64,000 bases of DNA from Ypsolopha sequella (taxonomy: Eukaryota; Arthropoda; Insecta; Lepidoptera; Ypsolophidae): contig OW203990.1 of NCBI GenBank assembly GCA_934047225.1, forward strand, positions 24,097,045 through 24,161,044. The letters run 5' to 3'. A model generated the notes under the pieces. It was not told the DNA's origin. It saw only the letters and a program-made list of their open reading frames with translations, and did no database searches. The position numbers and the translations under genes are program-made. Shown here piece after piece: positions 1 to 10,607 of this stretch; within the stretch, counting starts at the first letter, position 1; every line of letters begins with the position of its first letter.

Positions 1-2
1 GA

Positions 3-188
3 AGTGATAAAAGTAGGAAGTGTGCTGGCTGTTACAGTAAACTAAGAGGAACTCTTAGCAGCAAAGACGCAACATGTAAAGCGAAAAAAATTAAAACGCA
101 TTGCGTTCAGTGCAAAAAGCAATTGTGTCTAAAATGTTATAATGAATATCATGTTTCATGTATAAAGTTCGGTAGAGCAGACCATTAA
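3..188 (+). CDS. C-terminus of a piggyBac-like transposase or zinc-ribbon exon (5' end outside window)
   Basis: An open frame enters from the left edge and runs 61 codons to TAA. It carries a dense Cys/His array: C7-x2-C10, C25, H33-C34-x2-C37, C42-x2-C45, H50 and C53. This pattern, with an LCLKCYNEYH core, resembles the C-terminal cysteine-rich zinc-binding tail of piggyBac-family transposases, which contacts transposon ends or chromatin. Only the tail is visible, so I cannot say whether it is a transposon, a domesticated copy, or the end of another alternative terminal exon of the locus that follows. It lies about 275 bases upstream of the first FLYWCH acceptor on the same strand. Family call fairly secure; status unknown. 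Confidence 0.65.
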   Translation, partial: SDKSRKCAGCYSKLRGTLSSKDATCKAKKIKTHCVQCKKQLCLKCYNEYHVSCIKFGRADH

Positions 189-463
189 TTTGTTGTTTAT
201 TTATTAATGTTATTAATATTTTATTAAAAGCCGAACAATTGAAGAAAAATGTCGGGACAAATGAAACAATAAATCCTCCCCGCCGCACACATATTAACAG
301 GGATAGCAGGTGTGCATAGGGGTGCGTGAGTATGTAGTTTAATAAATATTGAAGACGGAAGACTAAAAGTCCGGACTGATGGTAACCCTAGTTTAAATCT
401 CCTTTTTATGTTTATTTCGAAGACGGTGAAAATCATAGCAACGCTTATTATTTATTCTCACAG

Positions 464-660
464 GTTTTCTCCCCACATTTTTCAAGAACAATAGAGGAAA
501 TGAAGGCCTGTTTCTCAGGAATCACAGATACAATCTCGACTCAAACTCTGGAGCAATAAAGCAACGATGGAGATGCGTGAAGAAGGACACAGGTTGTCGT
601 GCCATTGTCCACACCGTGTTCAGAGAAGTTGTTAAATCGAAAGATTGGCACAATCATTAA
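464..660 (+). CDS. mod(mdg4): mod(mdg4)-type alternative terminal exon, FLYWCH zinc finger
   Basis: After a TTTATTCTCACAG acceptor the exon starts with split-codon bases GT, then 64 codons to TAA. The FLYWCH finger shows G14-LFL, a Y22 strand, W35-x-C37, C44 and a terminal H62-x-H64 just before the stop. FLYWCH modules on Mod(mdg4) isoforms recruit particular chromatin proteins or DNA sites, while the shared BTB domain (not in window) makes the protein dimerise in the nucleus. There is no own start codon near the acceptor, which fits a 3' exon. It is most like the exon at 2086 (short, ending H-N-H). The domain is clear; the locus name is inferred from context. Confidence 0.82.
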
Positions 661-2085
661 TTATCAAACCTCTTCTCTTGTATTAAGACTATACTCGGGT
701 CTTAATCGCGTAAAAAATGAAACACACCTTAACGTATATGTGCTTAACGTTTCGACGCCGCTGCCTACAAGTTTGAAAAAACTGTGTGAAAATCGCGAAA
801 GTTTAAAGTTTACTATTCTCTTGTAGCCAAACAAAGGTAAAAAAATTACATAACATAAGCTGTTTACGTTTTAATAGACTAGCAATAAAATAATGTTGAT
901 AATGTATTGAAATTTAAGTAACATTACTTTAACATACACACATCACAGTTACTATCACAAAACACCATAATCCACACCCTCCATCACTATGACTACACCA
1001 CAAAACACCTACCTCTCCTCCTATAAGACGAGGTTATTTTGAGAGCGCCTTATTATATAGAATCCTTACAATATAATATAAAAATACTTAATAAATAGTA
1101 GAGGTGGTAGAGCTGATGCCGGACTCGACTGTGGAGGTACCATCATCTGACTTGGAGACCCCCTCGATGTAATTCGGGGTAGAGTAAGAGGACAACTCAC
1201 AGGCAAAAAACCAGGAGGCCCACCATGCCTGGGACCGATGGATGGCGGTATATCCATCCCTAATAGCCGGGTCTTATATTGAACAGACTGGTGACGGGCA
1301 GCGGTGTCACTGGTGCGACGGTTCCGTACAGCGCTCACCAACCCGCCTGCCCAGCGTGTGTGAGTATGGGCAATTCTTCCAGGATGACCGCCGGGAGTCG
1401 CAAAGTCCTGGAAAGGCTATGTCCAGCAGTGGATGAACTAGGCTGATGGATGGATGGATGGATAATAAATAGTGCATGTGTGTATCTATTGACCAAGTAT
1501 TTCACATCTCATCTATTGCTCACCTGTGGGTCTTAGGATCACAATGTATGTACCTACATACCGGGTGTAAACATCTTTAAATTAATTCACATAAGCTACT
1601 GATTGTACTGAACAACTTTAGTAAAGAAACACCCGCGCAAAGGAAAAAGAAATTGACTTGCCCATACAAAATTTACGTCAAGTACCTATTTAAAGTTAGT
1701 TTGGAGAGGGGAGTAGAGGAGATATGTTTCTTTGGTGAAGTTGTCAAGTAAACTTTACACGGTATACGCATGCATAACGTACTTTTGATCAAGTATAATA
1801 ATACTTAAGACCATCATATACTCATTTCATCTATCACCCGTCAGTTGGTCTTAAGAACAAATGTTTGCGCTGAGCCAAGGTAAGTAGGTAAGCTTGGCAA
1901 AAATGGTTTGGAAAAATATAGGGCGCTATACACATGTCATATGGTCACACCATACACTACGACCAAAACGGTACACTACGATCAAACTATTTAATTCCAC
2001 CTGTCTGTCACCGCATCAGAACCTGTATCGCCAGCTGTACTTATCTCGTTTGGTGACTGTACGTTTACTCCTTTTATTGTTCCAG
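661..2085. other. Intron/spacer with retroelement debris
   Basis: No supported coding exon. It holds the GATGGATGG-tailed retroelement end at 1130-1465 and otherwise AT-rich sequence. AATAAA-like signals near 885 could serve the exon ending at 660, but this is only a motif match. Confidence 0.5.
1130..1465 (+). repeat. GATGGATGG-tailed non-LTR retroelement 3' end
   Basis: A stretch ending in tandem GATG units (1443-1461). Its body (GGACCGATGGATGG, then a GACGGGCAGCGG region, then GGCTATGTCCAGCAGTGGA) recurs reverse-complemented at about 49690-50045, 54890-55045 and 57425-57605, and in part at 21065-21125. The GGCCTATGTCCAGCAGTGG end is typical of a very abundant lepidopteran LINE-derived repeat. 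No intact ORF. Confidence 0.6.
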
Positions 2086-2276
2086 GACCATTTTTCACAA
2101 CATCTAAATTCGGGAAACCCGTATTGCAAGTTGGCATTTATAGGTATAACCGAAACTATGCTTATGGACCTAAAACTTGCTGGGTTTGTGTAAAACAGTC
2201 CAGCGGAAAATGTAGAGCGACGATAACGACAGTAGATGACGTCATCATTAAAACAAACCGTGAACATAATCATTAA
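2086..2276 (+). CDS. mod(mdg4): mod(mdg4)-type alternative terminal exon, FLYWCH zinc finger
   Basis: Acceptor TTTATTGTTCCAG, split-codon bases GA, then 62 codons to TAA. Finger residues: VLQVGIYRYNR strand, W32-x-C34, C42 and a terminal H60-N-H62, with the stop directly after the last His. Two longer overlapping frames exist but lack any domain. The GA start matters: a preceding T would make TGA, so the upstream common exon cannot end in T. Closest relative in the window by length and ending is the exon at 464. Expected role is an isoform-specific protein/DNA contact surface on a BTB chromatin protein. Confidence 0.8.
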
Positions 2277-2317
2277 ATAATTAGGTAGCGTTCTATTCTA
2301 GCCTAAGATAGGAGATA

Positions 2318-2545
2318 CTTGACGATGACCACATCAAGGAGGAAGATGTCAAGTATCTTGAGTACTCAGATATACTTGGATTTATTAAAAGAAGTGCAAG
2401 ATTTGAGGAGGGAACGCCTCTAGGACATTAGGATACCAAAACTCTAAGCAATGGGAATTGGATGGAATAGCTCCAAATAGAGAGCCGACCATCCGCCTGA
2501 GCCCTGCAGGCGTCCCACCTCAACATCATCATCATAGGTAGCGTT
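2318..2545 (+). repeat. Dispersed repeat ending in ATC/GAT microsatellite
   Basis: The block (TATCTTGAGTACT, GAGGAGGGA, CCAAAACTC, GGAATTGGATGGAA, GAGCCGACCATCC, then CATCATCATCAT) recurs in reverse complement at about 44590-44790. Both copies end in a GAT/ATC run on the same side, as in a tailed SINE-like or Helitron-like element. No ORF of note. Confidence 0.55.
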
Positions 2546-3067
2546 CCTAAACCCCGGGATAAAGGTAAAAATTAACTGACACCCGTTCCACAACCACCCG
2601 AGTGAAAACGAAGAGCTCCGAACAGCTCCTAACAATTTACGAAGAAATTCCAAAACCTTGTCAGAAATGTAAAATTCACTTAAGGTAGTTAAATTTTACG
2701 CGACGTAAATTCGGGAGTAAATTTTCACTTTGACATTTGTCATTACATTATGCGCCATTTTTTGGTTTCTGGGTTACAGAATTCTTCGGCATGACTTGTA
2801 AAGCCATTTTATTTCGGTAATAGTGATACATAAACAGAAAAATATCCTTTGCCACGTAAATAATCTGCCTTTACAAAGTGGCCGTTCCAAGACGATTAGT
2901 AAAGATTCCGTCTCAGTATCATCTCTTTCACTTTTACAAAGTAAACTTTACATTTACCCCGGCGTTTAGGAACGCAACCCTATTGTATTTTTAAGCTTAA
3001 ATACATTTTCCGAAAATGTATTATTTTATGTGTGAAAAGAAAATAATGAAGTACCTAAAACAGTTAA

Positions 3068-3222
3068 GCTGTGCATCGAGTCCAAAATGCTTGTATACGT
3101 TTATGCAGTAATATTCCTAGGAGGGACCACATTTCACCCCATCTACAGGCTAAAGGTATCTTGAATATGACTAATACAAGGGCATTAAAACTATCATATT
3201 TTTTATTACATGACCTCCCCCC
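3068..3222 (+). pseudogene. LINE reverse transcriptase C-terminal fragment
   Basis: A short frame reads HRVQNACIRLCSNIPRRDH, then SPHLQAKGILNM and a Leu-rich stretch. This matches the post-RT region of insect jockey/CR1-like LINEs (the 'RVQN.CIR...L' segment). It is truncated on both sides and has no catalytic motif, so it is a dead fragment. A poly-C run lies at 3397-3407. Confidence 0.55.
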
Positions 3223-3851
3223 AAAAAAAGGAGAGTGTTGTTTTCAAGGTTCATGGGTTTTTCTTTATTCTATCGTATCTTTTGAACGCTTTAACCAATT
3301 TGGATGAATGAGGTCTCATTAGAATCGCTATACCATCCTGATTGGCACTAGGTATTAGATTTCAAGAAATCTTTGAAAAAACACAAAAAGTGTACCCCCC
3401 CCCCCCTTATATCCGAAACTTGTGGACCGAAAAATATAAAAAAATGTCAGTTATAGATCATAGTTGGCCAATTACAGGAAAACTATAGCGATTTAAAAAA
3501 AAAAGTTAAACACAAATGAGAAATGTAAAAAAGTAACATAAATAAAAAACATATTTTATAATAATACAATATGGGTATCAAATTGTAGTTATTAAAGAGC
3601 TGATTGTAAAAATATATAGCTTGGCTATATTTACTTGCAACTATTTCGGGAAATCCTCGAAAAACCATGAAAAATGTATGTTTATGTAAAGATTACAGGA
3701 AAAATATAGCGGTTGAGAAATTGATGAAAAAATATTACAAAATTGAATTTTTCCTCCACGATACGGAACACAAGGTACGCGAGTCTGACTCGCTCTTGAC
3801 TGGTTTTTTGAGTTTACTTTTTATATGGGGTTACGTAAGTCTTTAAAAAAA

Positions 3852-4160
3852 TCGGCCAAGTGCGAGTCGGACTCGCGCACGAAGGGTTCCGTACCATTAT
3901 CTATAAAAAACGGTAAAAAAACATGTTTGTCGTATGGGTGCCCCTTTAAATATTTATTTTATTCTGTTTTTTAGTATTTGTTGTTATAGCGCCAACAGAA
4001 ATCTGATGAAATACATCGTCTATGAAAATTTCAACTGTCTAACTATCACGCTTCATGAGATACAGCCTGGTGACAGACCAGACGGACAGACAGACGGACA
4101 GCGGAGTCTTAGTTATAGGGTCCCGTTGGTTACCCTTTGGGTACGGAACCCTAAAAATTC
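3852..4160 (+). repeat. Abundant lepidopteran repeat with GGTTCCGTACC ends
   Basis: Starts TCGGCCAAGTGCGAGTCGG, contains GAAGGGTTCCGTACC and a run of ACGGACAGACAGACGGACAG, and closes with GGGTACGGAACCCTAAAAA, so its ends are partly inverted. Related pieces lie at 15473-15530, 43807-43885 and 44064-44090, with the AGTCTGACTCGC motif at 3778, 54777 and 56360. This family is widespread in Lepidoptera. No coding content that I trust. Confidence 0.6.
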
Positions 4161-4656
4161 AAAAGTAGTTGTGGCAACGAGCAAAGCGAGGAGGAGCGTG
4201 TTAGGTTGCTACATGTTAATAAATTCATCCGCTTCGAAGCGGAGCGTGGAGACCCCTGTAGTTCTCTGTTCTCTGCCTGTAGTGTTAACAGAATTCATGA
4301 TATACGCAAAAATCCTTAGAACCTTAAATTTTACCTGAAAACTAAAAATTAAACTACTACTGGTGTCAGACTAGTCTTTTCCAGTACTGAATGTCTACTG
4401 AGCCACCATTGATGACAGAATAAAACCAGAAACTAAACTTTTTTATGTGCTGATTCATTAGGTTTTAAATATAGTGCATAAAATGTCTATAGTTTTTGTT
4501 TTTAAAGATGCGTTAATAAAAAATATACGTTGATTTTTATTTTATGTGTACTCTCTTTTTTTCTCAAGCATGGGAATTTATTTATTCATACAAACTTTTA
4601 AGAAAAAATAATTTAGATCTAAACTAAGTAAAAATAAATAAATTACCTAAAACAAA

Positions 4657-4940
4657 TTAAATTAAATAAAAAACTTTTTCCAAATCGCTGCCAGATGGGA
4701 GGGCACCCAAGACACTGGCAGCGTTACCTCGTTGGATGGCTAAGCTTATCCGTTGTCCGAGGTACGCGCCAGCCCTCGGGTCACCCGAGGCATCGACCAG
4801 GCGCGACGATATTTCGTGGAACAGTCGACGCGCCTCTGGCCCCCACGGCCCCAGTGTTTCGACGGCAAACGGCGCAAATATGTAACCCGCTCCCAGGGCT
4901 GCATAGTTGCGCCGCTTAGCTAACTCTCTTTTTTTCTAAC
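4657..4940 (-). pseudogene. LINE pol C-terminal fragment (QRGNAASVLG family)
   Basis: On the minus strand a frame of about 90 codons reads ELAKRRNYAALGAGYIFAPF, then VETLGPWGPEARRLFHEISS and ISLAIQRGNAASVLGALPSG, with the stop at 4657. This is the well-preserved extreme C-terminus of the polymerase of a lepidopteran non-LTR retrotransposon. The upstream RT is missing, so it is a 5'-truncated insertion. A more decayed relative lies at 42701-42793 on the same strand. Confidence 0.65.
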
Positions 4941-5135
4941 TTTATTTCTGGAAAGTACCTGCAGGCATACCTCATGTGTGTTCAGCACTTGTCCCAGCAT
5001 GGAGCCGTGAAGACTACTACTAAGATATGGAAGATATCTTCATGATTTGCCAACCAAAACCCTGGTTATTTGCATGAGGCAGACGAATTGTTTTGCGGAA
5101 GTAGCCTTTTACAGTCATTTTCATTTTATTTTCAG

Positions 5136-5377
5136 TTACCTACATCAAAAACGGGCAAGGGAAACAACTGGCAATTCTTAATGGGTACACATACTACAAG
5201 GTACGGCAGAGCGCCAGCAGTGAAGCTTTTAATTGCACCAGATCTGGCCGAAATTCTGGCGGATGCCGAGCTCGCTTCGTCATTAACAAAGAATACACTC
5301 GCAACATATGGCATTTGGAGCATATCCATCAACCACAGAAGTACATTATACGAGATGGCGTGTATATAAGACTATAA
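5136..5377 (+). CDS. mod(mdg4): mod(mdg4)-type alternative terminal exon, FLYWCH zinc finger (Phe in Trp position)
   Basis: Acceptor TTTATTTTCAG, bases TT, then 79 codons to TAA. Residues: GKQLAILNGYTYY (8-20), F31-x-C33, a long GRNSGG loop, C43, H62-I-H64, and a C-terminal extension QPQKYIIRDGVYIRL. The usual Trp two before the first Cys is Phe. The true frame is short and partly masked by longer frames on both strands, but it alone carries the domain. It forms a paralogue group with the exons at 8558 and 12384 (same TYIKN-like start, same '.YII..GVY' tail), so these three probably arose by tandem exon duplication. Confidence 0.83.
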
Positions 5378-5461
5378 CATAACCTCTACTTGTTGATGTG
5401 CCATTTCCTAGCCTATCGAAGGACAGCCATCTTTGCATTCATATTTAAATATTATTAGAGT

Positions 5462-5765
5462 GAATTAAAAACTAAAAAATATCAATCAGAAACAAATCCA
5501 AAGACAAGAATTTGAAAAATTCGCCGGGCCAGGATTCGAACCTGCGACCTCTTGTTATCAAGACAAGCGCGCTACCAATTGCGCCACCGAGGTTCCTACC
5601 TAGACCGGCGAATTCTTCCATCATACTTGTCCACTGTTATTTTTGCATCTGCTTGATATACTAGCTTGTACTGCACATACAGAACGCTCACGAGGGCGTT
5701 ATTTTTTCAAATTCTTGTCTTTGGATTTGTTTCTGATTGATATTTTCTACTAATAATATTTAGAG
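5462..5765. mobile_element. Non-autonomous element: inverted repeats enclosing a tRNA-like core
   Basis: Outer inverted arms (AATATCAATCAGAAACAAAT near 5479 and ATTTGTTTCTGATTGATATT near 5731) extend inward through a CCAAAGACAAGAATTTGAAA arm and its complement. A second inner pair is AATTCGCCGG / CCGGCGAATT (about 5519 and 5605). Between them lies a tRNA-like segment (5523-5596, minus) with an A-box-like TGGCGCAATTGG and a perfect B box GGTTCGAATCC. Related copies sit at 17394-17570 and, truncated, at 28732-28795. I read it as a tRNA-derived SINE head inside a foldback element. Confidence 0.65.
5523..5596 (-). repeat. tRNA-derived sequence (not a functional tRNA gene)
   Basis: The minus strand reads CCTCGGTGGCGCAATTGGTA, then GCGCGCTTGTC, TTGATAACAAG, AGGTCGCAGG and TTCGAATCCTGGCC. 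D-arm, anticodon-arm and T-arm pairings are recognisable, but acceptor-stem pairing is poor. The sequence sits inside a transposon with inverted repeats, so I call it a SINE-type promoter. Confidence 0.55.
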
Positions 5766-8090
5766 TATTCATAGTGATGGATTTCGCAAAATAAGCATTC
5801 ATATTTGTTCACGGGACTACTCTTTGGGGAAGGGATATGCTGTCAACGAGCACCAGGGTAAACCAACCAAAAGTCATTCGAATGACATCTGTTATGTCAA
5901 AAGACGCCGGCGATCAGCCACAGATTTTATCTTATTTGACTTATTTGCAACTTGTATGATAGTTATTGAAAATCTTTGAGGTGGTCATTATTAATGCTTG
6001 AGTCACATTGGCGTGACACCTTAGCGCGGAAACTAGTGCATTGATTTACGCGAATGCTGCTGCACTGCTGTATTACACGAGTTTAAATAGTTATTTATTT
6101 AAAAAAATATTTTACTGAACGAGACTAATGCCAATGTTGAAAAAAAGATGTATGAATATACTAAGCTTGTATGTTTTGTAAATTTAAAAATTTATATAAT
6201 TATATATATTTAGTTATATTATATATTTATGTATATCTTCCAAGTCTTTTTTATAGTAATTTTAGTTATGTTCTTTGTGTTTTAAATTGTCAATTATTAT
6301 AACTGTTATTTCCAATGTTGTGTACGGTTATGATCTAATTATGAACATTACTTGTTATTTGATTGTCAAAGTGTTATGTGAATGTTTTGTTTGTAATTTG
6401 TTACTGTACCATTTAAATTAAATAAACAAAATATGATATATGAATATATTATAAAAATGTACATAAAAAAGGAACAATGTCCTTTATGTTTAGGGTCCCA
6501 GAAAAGCAAATCCTTGCTTGGAAAAGCTCTAAAAAATCTACTTTTTCATTACCAGTCCATTGCTTAATTTTTCTACACACCACAAAAAAAAAACGCCACA
6601 GCTAGTTGATTCTACGACGCACAATGAAAACCACACATGTGGTCACAATAACACCCCAATTAACGCGATTAACTCTTTGATATGCCGAAAAAGACCGTCG
6701 AGCTTTTGCATAGCGTCTACCGCCGCTAATTGTGCCTATAACAAATCAGCGCCAAATTTCTGGCAAAACTTTTGTTTAATTTTAACACTATTATTGGTAC
6801 AAGCAGTAACGCTATTGTGGTTACGTCAGCCACATCCGGCACACCAACGAGACCCATCATACAAGCAGCAGTCGCCATGTAGCCATTTCGGCTTCGAGAC
6901 CAGGGGCTCTACCGCGTAATTCTCATTTGTATCAACCTCAAGCAAATGCATGCGAAATTCAACGCGTGCAAAAGAGATGGCATGTTAGGCGGGCGTCGTC
7001 GCACGCACGTCAAATTTCAAGTTGATGTTGATGAAAATCAGAATTACGCGGTAGACCCGTAGTATCACAAGCATTAATCTGACAATTTCTTTATTTTAAG
7101 TTTATTGTTACGGTATTTCTTAAGTATGTTAATATATTTTTAAGCAACTTATATTATGTTGATTAATTATTATCAACAAATGTAGGAAGGGTACTGCGAG
7201 CCACGGAACACACAAACTTCCTTACTGTTCTCAGACTAGAGGCGAAGAAAACAGATTGCCAGTTAGGGCAGCATGAAGCTTGTATAGCGCAAACTAGAAG
7301 ACACCTCTATCTTGAGAGGCAACTAAGGAGGTAAATGCGAAAAAGTTTTTGTGTCCTGTGTCGCAAATAATGTTACAAGTGGTTAAATAAAATAAAAAAA
7401 ACGTTGTTTATCTAGCTAGGTTCTAAGCAAAACGGACTATTCTTAAAAGATAGATTTTTTATAGTATATTAATAAAATCAATAATATTTATTGTTTCGCA
7501 TGCGGAAGATTTCGCTGTAAGTTGTATAATCTAATTATAGTTTTGTTAACGATATTAAAGATTTAATAAAATATATTACTTCTTTGATTTTAATTATCTA
7601 TTACTTTAGGATGTTATATTTAACTTGATATATGTTTTTTTTAGAAAGGACTCTCCGAAATACCCCGTTATTTCCACATTTATTTATGAAAATTCTGGCC
7701 TAATAAACCAAATAACATATAAAAAAGCTTGCAATTAAACAAAACCAACAATTTCATTAAATAAAAATCTCTTACAGACTTCACATTAACACTTACAGAA
7801 CCACAAGTTTACGTTTTATTCATATAAACTTTATATGATTTATATTATAAATCATTTCATGATTTATAGTTCTTTTCAAATGTCAAAAATGCAAACCTTT
7901 GTGGGTCTGTACAATTGTACGAACAACTTTCACTATGGAGCCAACCCGAAAAATTTCAAAAAAAAAACCACTGTTTCATACATTTTAGTCAAGTCACCTT
8001 TTCTATGGAACAGCTAACAAAAACCCATCTTGAATATTTGTCTAAAATATAAAACCGCGATTATATCTCATTCTCACAGTTCAATAAAAT
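5766..8090. other. Gene-poor spacer
   Basis: No FLYWCH or other recognisable exon. Very AT-rich at 6070-6480. A 119-codon frame at 6560-6919 has no known domain, runs into the palindromic element at 6904, and I do not call it a gene. The remainder is AT-rich unique sequence. Confidence 0.5.
6904..7058. mobile_element. MITE, family 'GGGCTCTACCGC' (copy 1)
   Basis: Inverted termini GGGCTCTACCGCGTAATTCT and the complement of AGAATTACGCGGTAGACCC flank a core with GCATGCGAAATTCAACGCG and GGCGGGCGTCGTCGCACGCA. Two further copies in this window (32496-32657, 42834-42994) share almost the full length. No coding capacity. Confidence 0.75.
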
Positions 8091-8487
8091 AATTTTCAAT
8101 GCATGTGCTCGTAAAGGCCCACTTTTTATGCATCAAAACCGAACAGAAAGTCGATTATTTTGCCCTAGGGCTTTATTATTATTTATTTTTTAAATTTATT
8201 TACAATGGTTGGCTAACCTGCAGCCTTTCCTGTGTACCATAAATGTCATACTTTTTTTTTCACTGTTTAACGGCTCTGGATACGGTCCTTTTGAGCCAAT
8301 CATAATTTAAAGTTCACAATATTATGTTTGTTTTATTTCCTCACACTATGCATTGAAAAACGTAGTATGATACGCGGGCGTAAGAGCAATAAATTACTCG
8401 GTTACGTTTAAAACACTCGCTACGCTCGTGTTTTAAATCGTCCTCGTAATTTCTTCCTTTGCGCCCTTGTAGCATAAACTACTATTA
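8091..8487. repeat. Duplicated block upstream of FLYWCH exon 8558 (copy 1)
   Basis: About 400 bases beginning TTTCAATGCATGTGCTCGTA, with CTAACCTGCAGCCTTTCCTG, ACGGTCCTTTTGAGCCAAT and GGGCGTAAGAGCAATAAATT. They recur in the same order at 11880-12252. In both places a related FLYWCH exon follows within about 70-130 bases. This copy has an extra CTCGCTACGCTCG insert near 8412. Either a mobile element or the flank of a duplicated exon unit. Confidence 0.7.
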
Positions 8488-8557
8488 AATGTATTGTGAA
8501 AATAATTATTTTCGTGTATTTCATTTATGTCAAACTTGATTATGTTTATGTTTACAG

Positions 8558-8796
8558 TGACTTATGTGAAAAACGCTTCCGGAAAACAGCTGGCGATTAT
8601 AAAAGGATACAAATTCTTTATGAGTAGACAGAGTGGCAGCAGCATGACTTACAGATGCACCAGGTCCGGCTCGGGGGGGTGTATTGCTCACTTCATCGTT
8701 AGCAATAAAGGTAGCATTTACAGAAAATGGCTTTTGGAACATTCTCATGAACCGCCGGAATTTATCATCAAAAAAGGAATTTTATACAAAATTTAA
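8558..8796 (+). CDS. mod(mdg4): mod(mdg4)-type alternative terminal exon, FLYWCH zinc finger (Tyr in Trp position)
   Basis: Acceptor TTTATGTTTACAG, bases TG, then 78 codons to TAA. Residues: TYVKNASGKQLAIIKGYKFF, Y31-x-C33, C41, H61-S-H63, then EPPEFIIKKGILYKI. Tyr replaces the usual Trp. Open frame extends upstream of the acceptor, but the paralogues at 5136 and 12384 fix the splice site by aligned starts. An AATAAA-type signal follows the stop directly (about 8798). Preceded by a repeated block shared with the exon at 12384. Confidence 0.85.
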
Positions 8797-9210
8797 AAAT
8801 AAAAACAGAAGCCGATTACTGCCTGACGCTTGACCTAGTATCAGTATTGTTACCATAAACTTTAAATCTAAGAACTGACAGCTCAATTGTTTACTTTACG
8901 AGAAAGTTATCTGTATGACAAGGCCCTGTAGAGTCCAGAGGGTCACAATTCAGTTTCAACGATGCCAAATTTTTCAATATATTGATATTGTTTGTCGTTA
9001 TGCGCGTCTTGTTTTCTTATTCTTTGTCATACACACAAACAAGTAAAACAAACATTAATAAGGAAAATACATAGGTATACAAAGGTACATTTATCTCTAA
9101 AAAGGGATTTCTTCCATTATACTTCAGGGGATATAAAAATATTGATGTATGTAAAATTATATACATAAATAATTATATATGTAAAATTATATACTACTTA
9201 ATTAATATAT

Positions 9211-9474
9211 ACAAGGTGACTTTTTGATCATCGTCCAAATTCATACTGGAGGCTTGATAAGTGATCAGTATCATGAACCAATAACGATTTTTGTAAAATT
9301 CATAAAATGAAATTTTGACTCCCCATAGTGATTCACTCAGGACTGGAAGTGAATTACTATGGGAAGTCGAAACTTCATTATACGAATTTCACAAAAATTG
9401 TAATCGATTCATGATAATGATCACTTACCAAGCCTCTAGTATGAATTTGGACGATGATCAAAAAGTCACCTTGT
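9211..9474. mobile_element. Palindromic MITE, family 'CAAGGTGACTTTTTGATC' (copy 1)
   Basis: Nearly the whole element is an inverted repeat: ACAAGGTGACTTTTTGATCA at the left and TGATCAAAAAGTCACCTTGT at the right, with arms continuing through the complement of CCAAATTCATACTGGAGGCT. The closest copy is 48812-49075. Looser relatives are 18746-18997, 44830-45084 and 62643-62914. Confidence 0.8.
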
Positions 9475-9563
9475 ATATTACTCAGAAAAATAAATAAACG
9501 TACTTTCTAATACTGATACTTACAATAAATAAAATAATACATGATATACAAAAAGAACATATG

Positions 9564-9564
<1 letters not shown>

Positions 9565-9604
<40 letters not shown>
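9565..9604. repeat. (TAA)n microsatellite
   Basis: About 12 uninterrupted ATA/TAA units. Confidence 0.9.
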
Positions 9605-9606
<2 letters not shown>

Positions 9607-9984
9607 CTACGTAGGATACTTACGAAAGTAACAAGTAATGCTCTTTTAAAGACGTCCTTTAAACATATTTTGTGTCGGAGAATCACGAATTTCCGAGGGT
9701 AGTGAGATCCACAGTCTGACAGCCTCAACACTAATCGACTTGCCAAACTATGCAGCTTTTAGAAGGGAGATATTTTGCGATCATGAATTTCTGTCACTGG
9801 AAAATAGGTACTCAAAACGAGTACGAAGATAAACAGGAGAAAGGGGATTTTTGATGATAAGAATATGAAACTTGTTGGTTAAGAACATGAAACTGCGATG
9901 AATGCGATGCAACGACGAAATTGAGAGACATGATCAAATTTTTATTATTATTGTCGATATGTATCGTTTAAGTATGTATGTGAG

Positions 9985-10123
9985 TGGTCACGCGAAAAGG
10001 GACCTGAAGGAATACAATTATCCAGAGAAAAACGAATTTTAAAACTTATTCCTGAAAGCTCTAATTTGCCAAGTACTTTCAGATCCTTCAGGTCCCTTTT
10101 TGCATAACCACTCACGTATGTGT
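9985..10123. repeat. Short foldback element
   Basis: GTGAGTGGTCACGCGAAAAG, then GGACCTGAAGGA, is matched in reverse complement by TCCTTCAGGTCCCTTTTTGC, then ATAACCACTCAC, with a loop of roughly 80 bases. Non-coding MITE-like palindrome. Confidence 0.65.
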
Positions 10124-10607
10124 GCATGAAGACAACAATAAACCAGTCTCGATCTATCGATTGTTTGATTCATGTCCAACCCGTCCGTGCATCATATTTC
10201 ATACGTAACTGAATCTTATACCTAGATTCTGAAGCCGTTCAAGTTTATTTGCCAACTCTATATTGGTATCGATAAAGCACACATCTGCAAAAATAATAAA
10301 TTAAACTATGTATTATTTATAAACTATATAACAATCGTTTTTTTTTTTAGTTCTTTTTTCCATAGTTAAATTTACATACATTTTCAAGAATTTAAAGCCA
10401 TCCGACTCAAACCACATGGTTTATGCGCGGTATGGCGAGATCGCAAACTTTATGCTAAACTAACTAAACTAATTCTAACTAATATTATGTTACAAAACAT
10501 CACGCAGCCTCAGGCTGCTGATGTTGATGAAAATAAAGCTTTATGGCACTTTTTCGCTTTTTATTATTATTTAAGTTTTTTAGTCTATCTAATGTATAAG
10601 TAGGTAT

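Noticed and set aside
5523..5596. A tRNA gene on the minus strand
   Set aside because: A and B boxes and arms are recognisable, but the acceptor stem pairs poorly and the segment sits inside a repeated foldback element with a decayed copy at 17440-17515.
6560..6919. 119-codon plus-strand frame as a gene
   Set aside because: No domain, odd composition, and its end runs into a MITE terminus at 6904.
9565..9604. CRISPR-like array or other spaced repeats
   Set aside because: Only a simple TAA microsatellite; no spaced direct repeats with unique spacers anywhere in the window.
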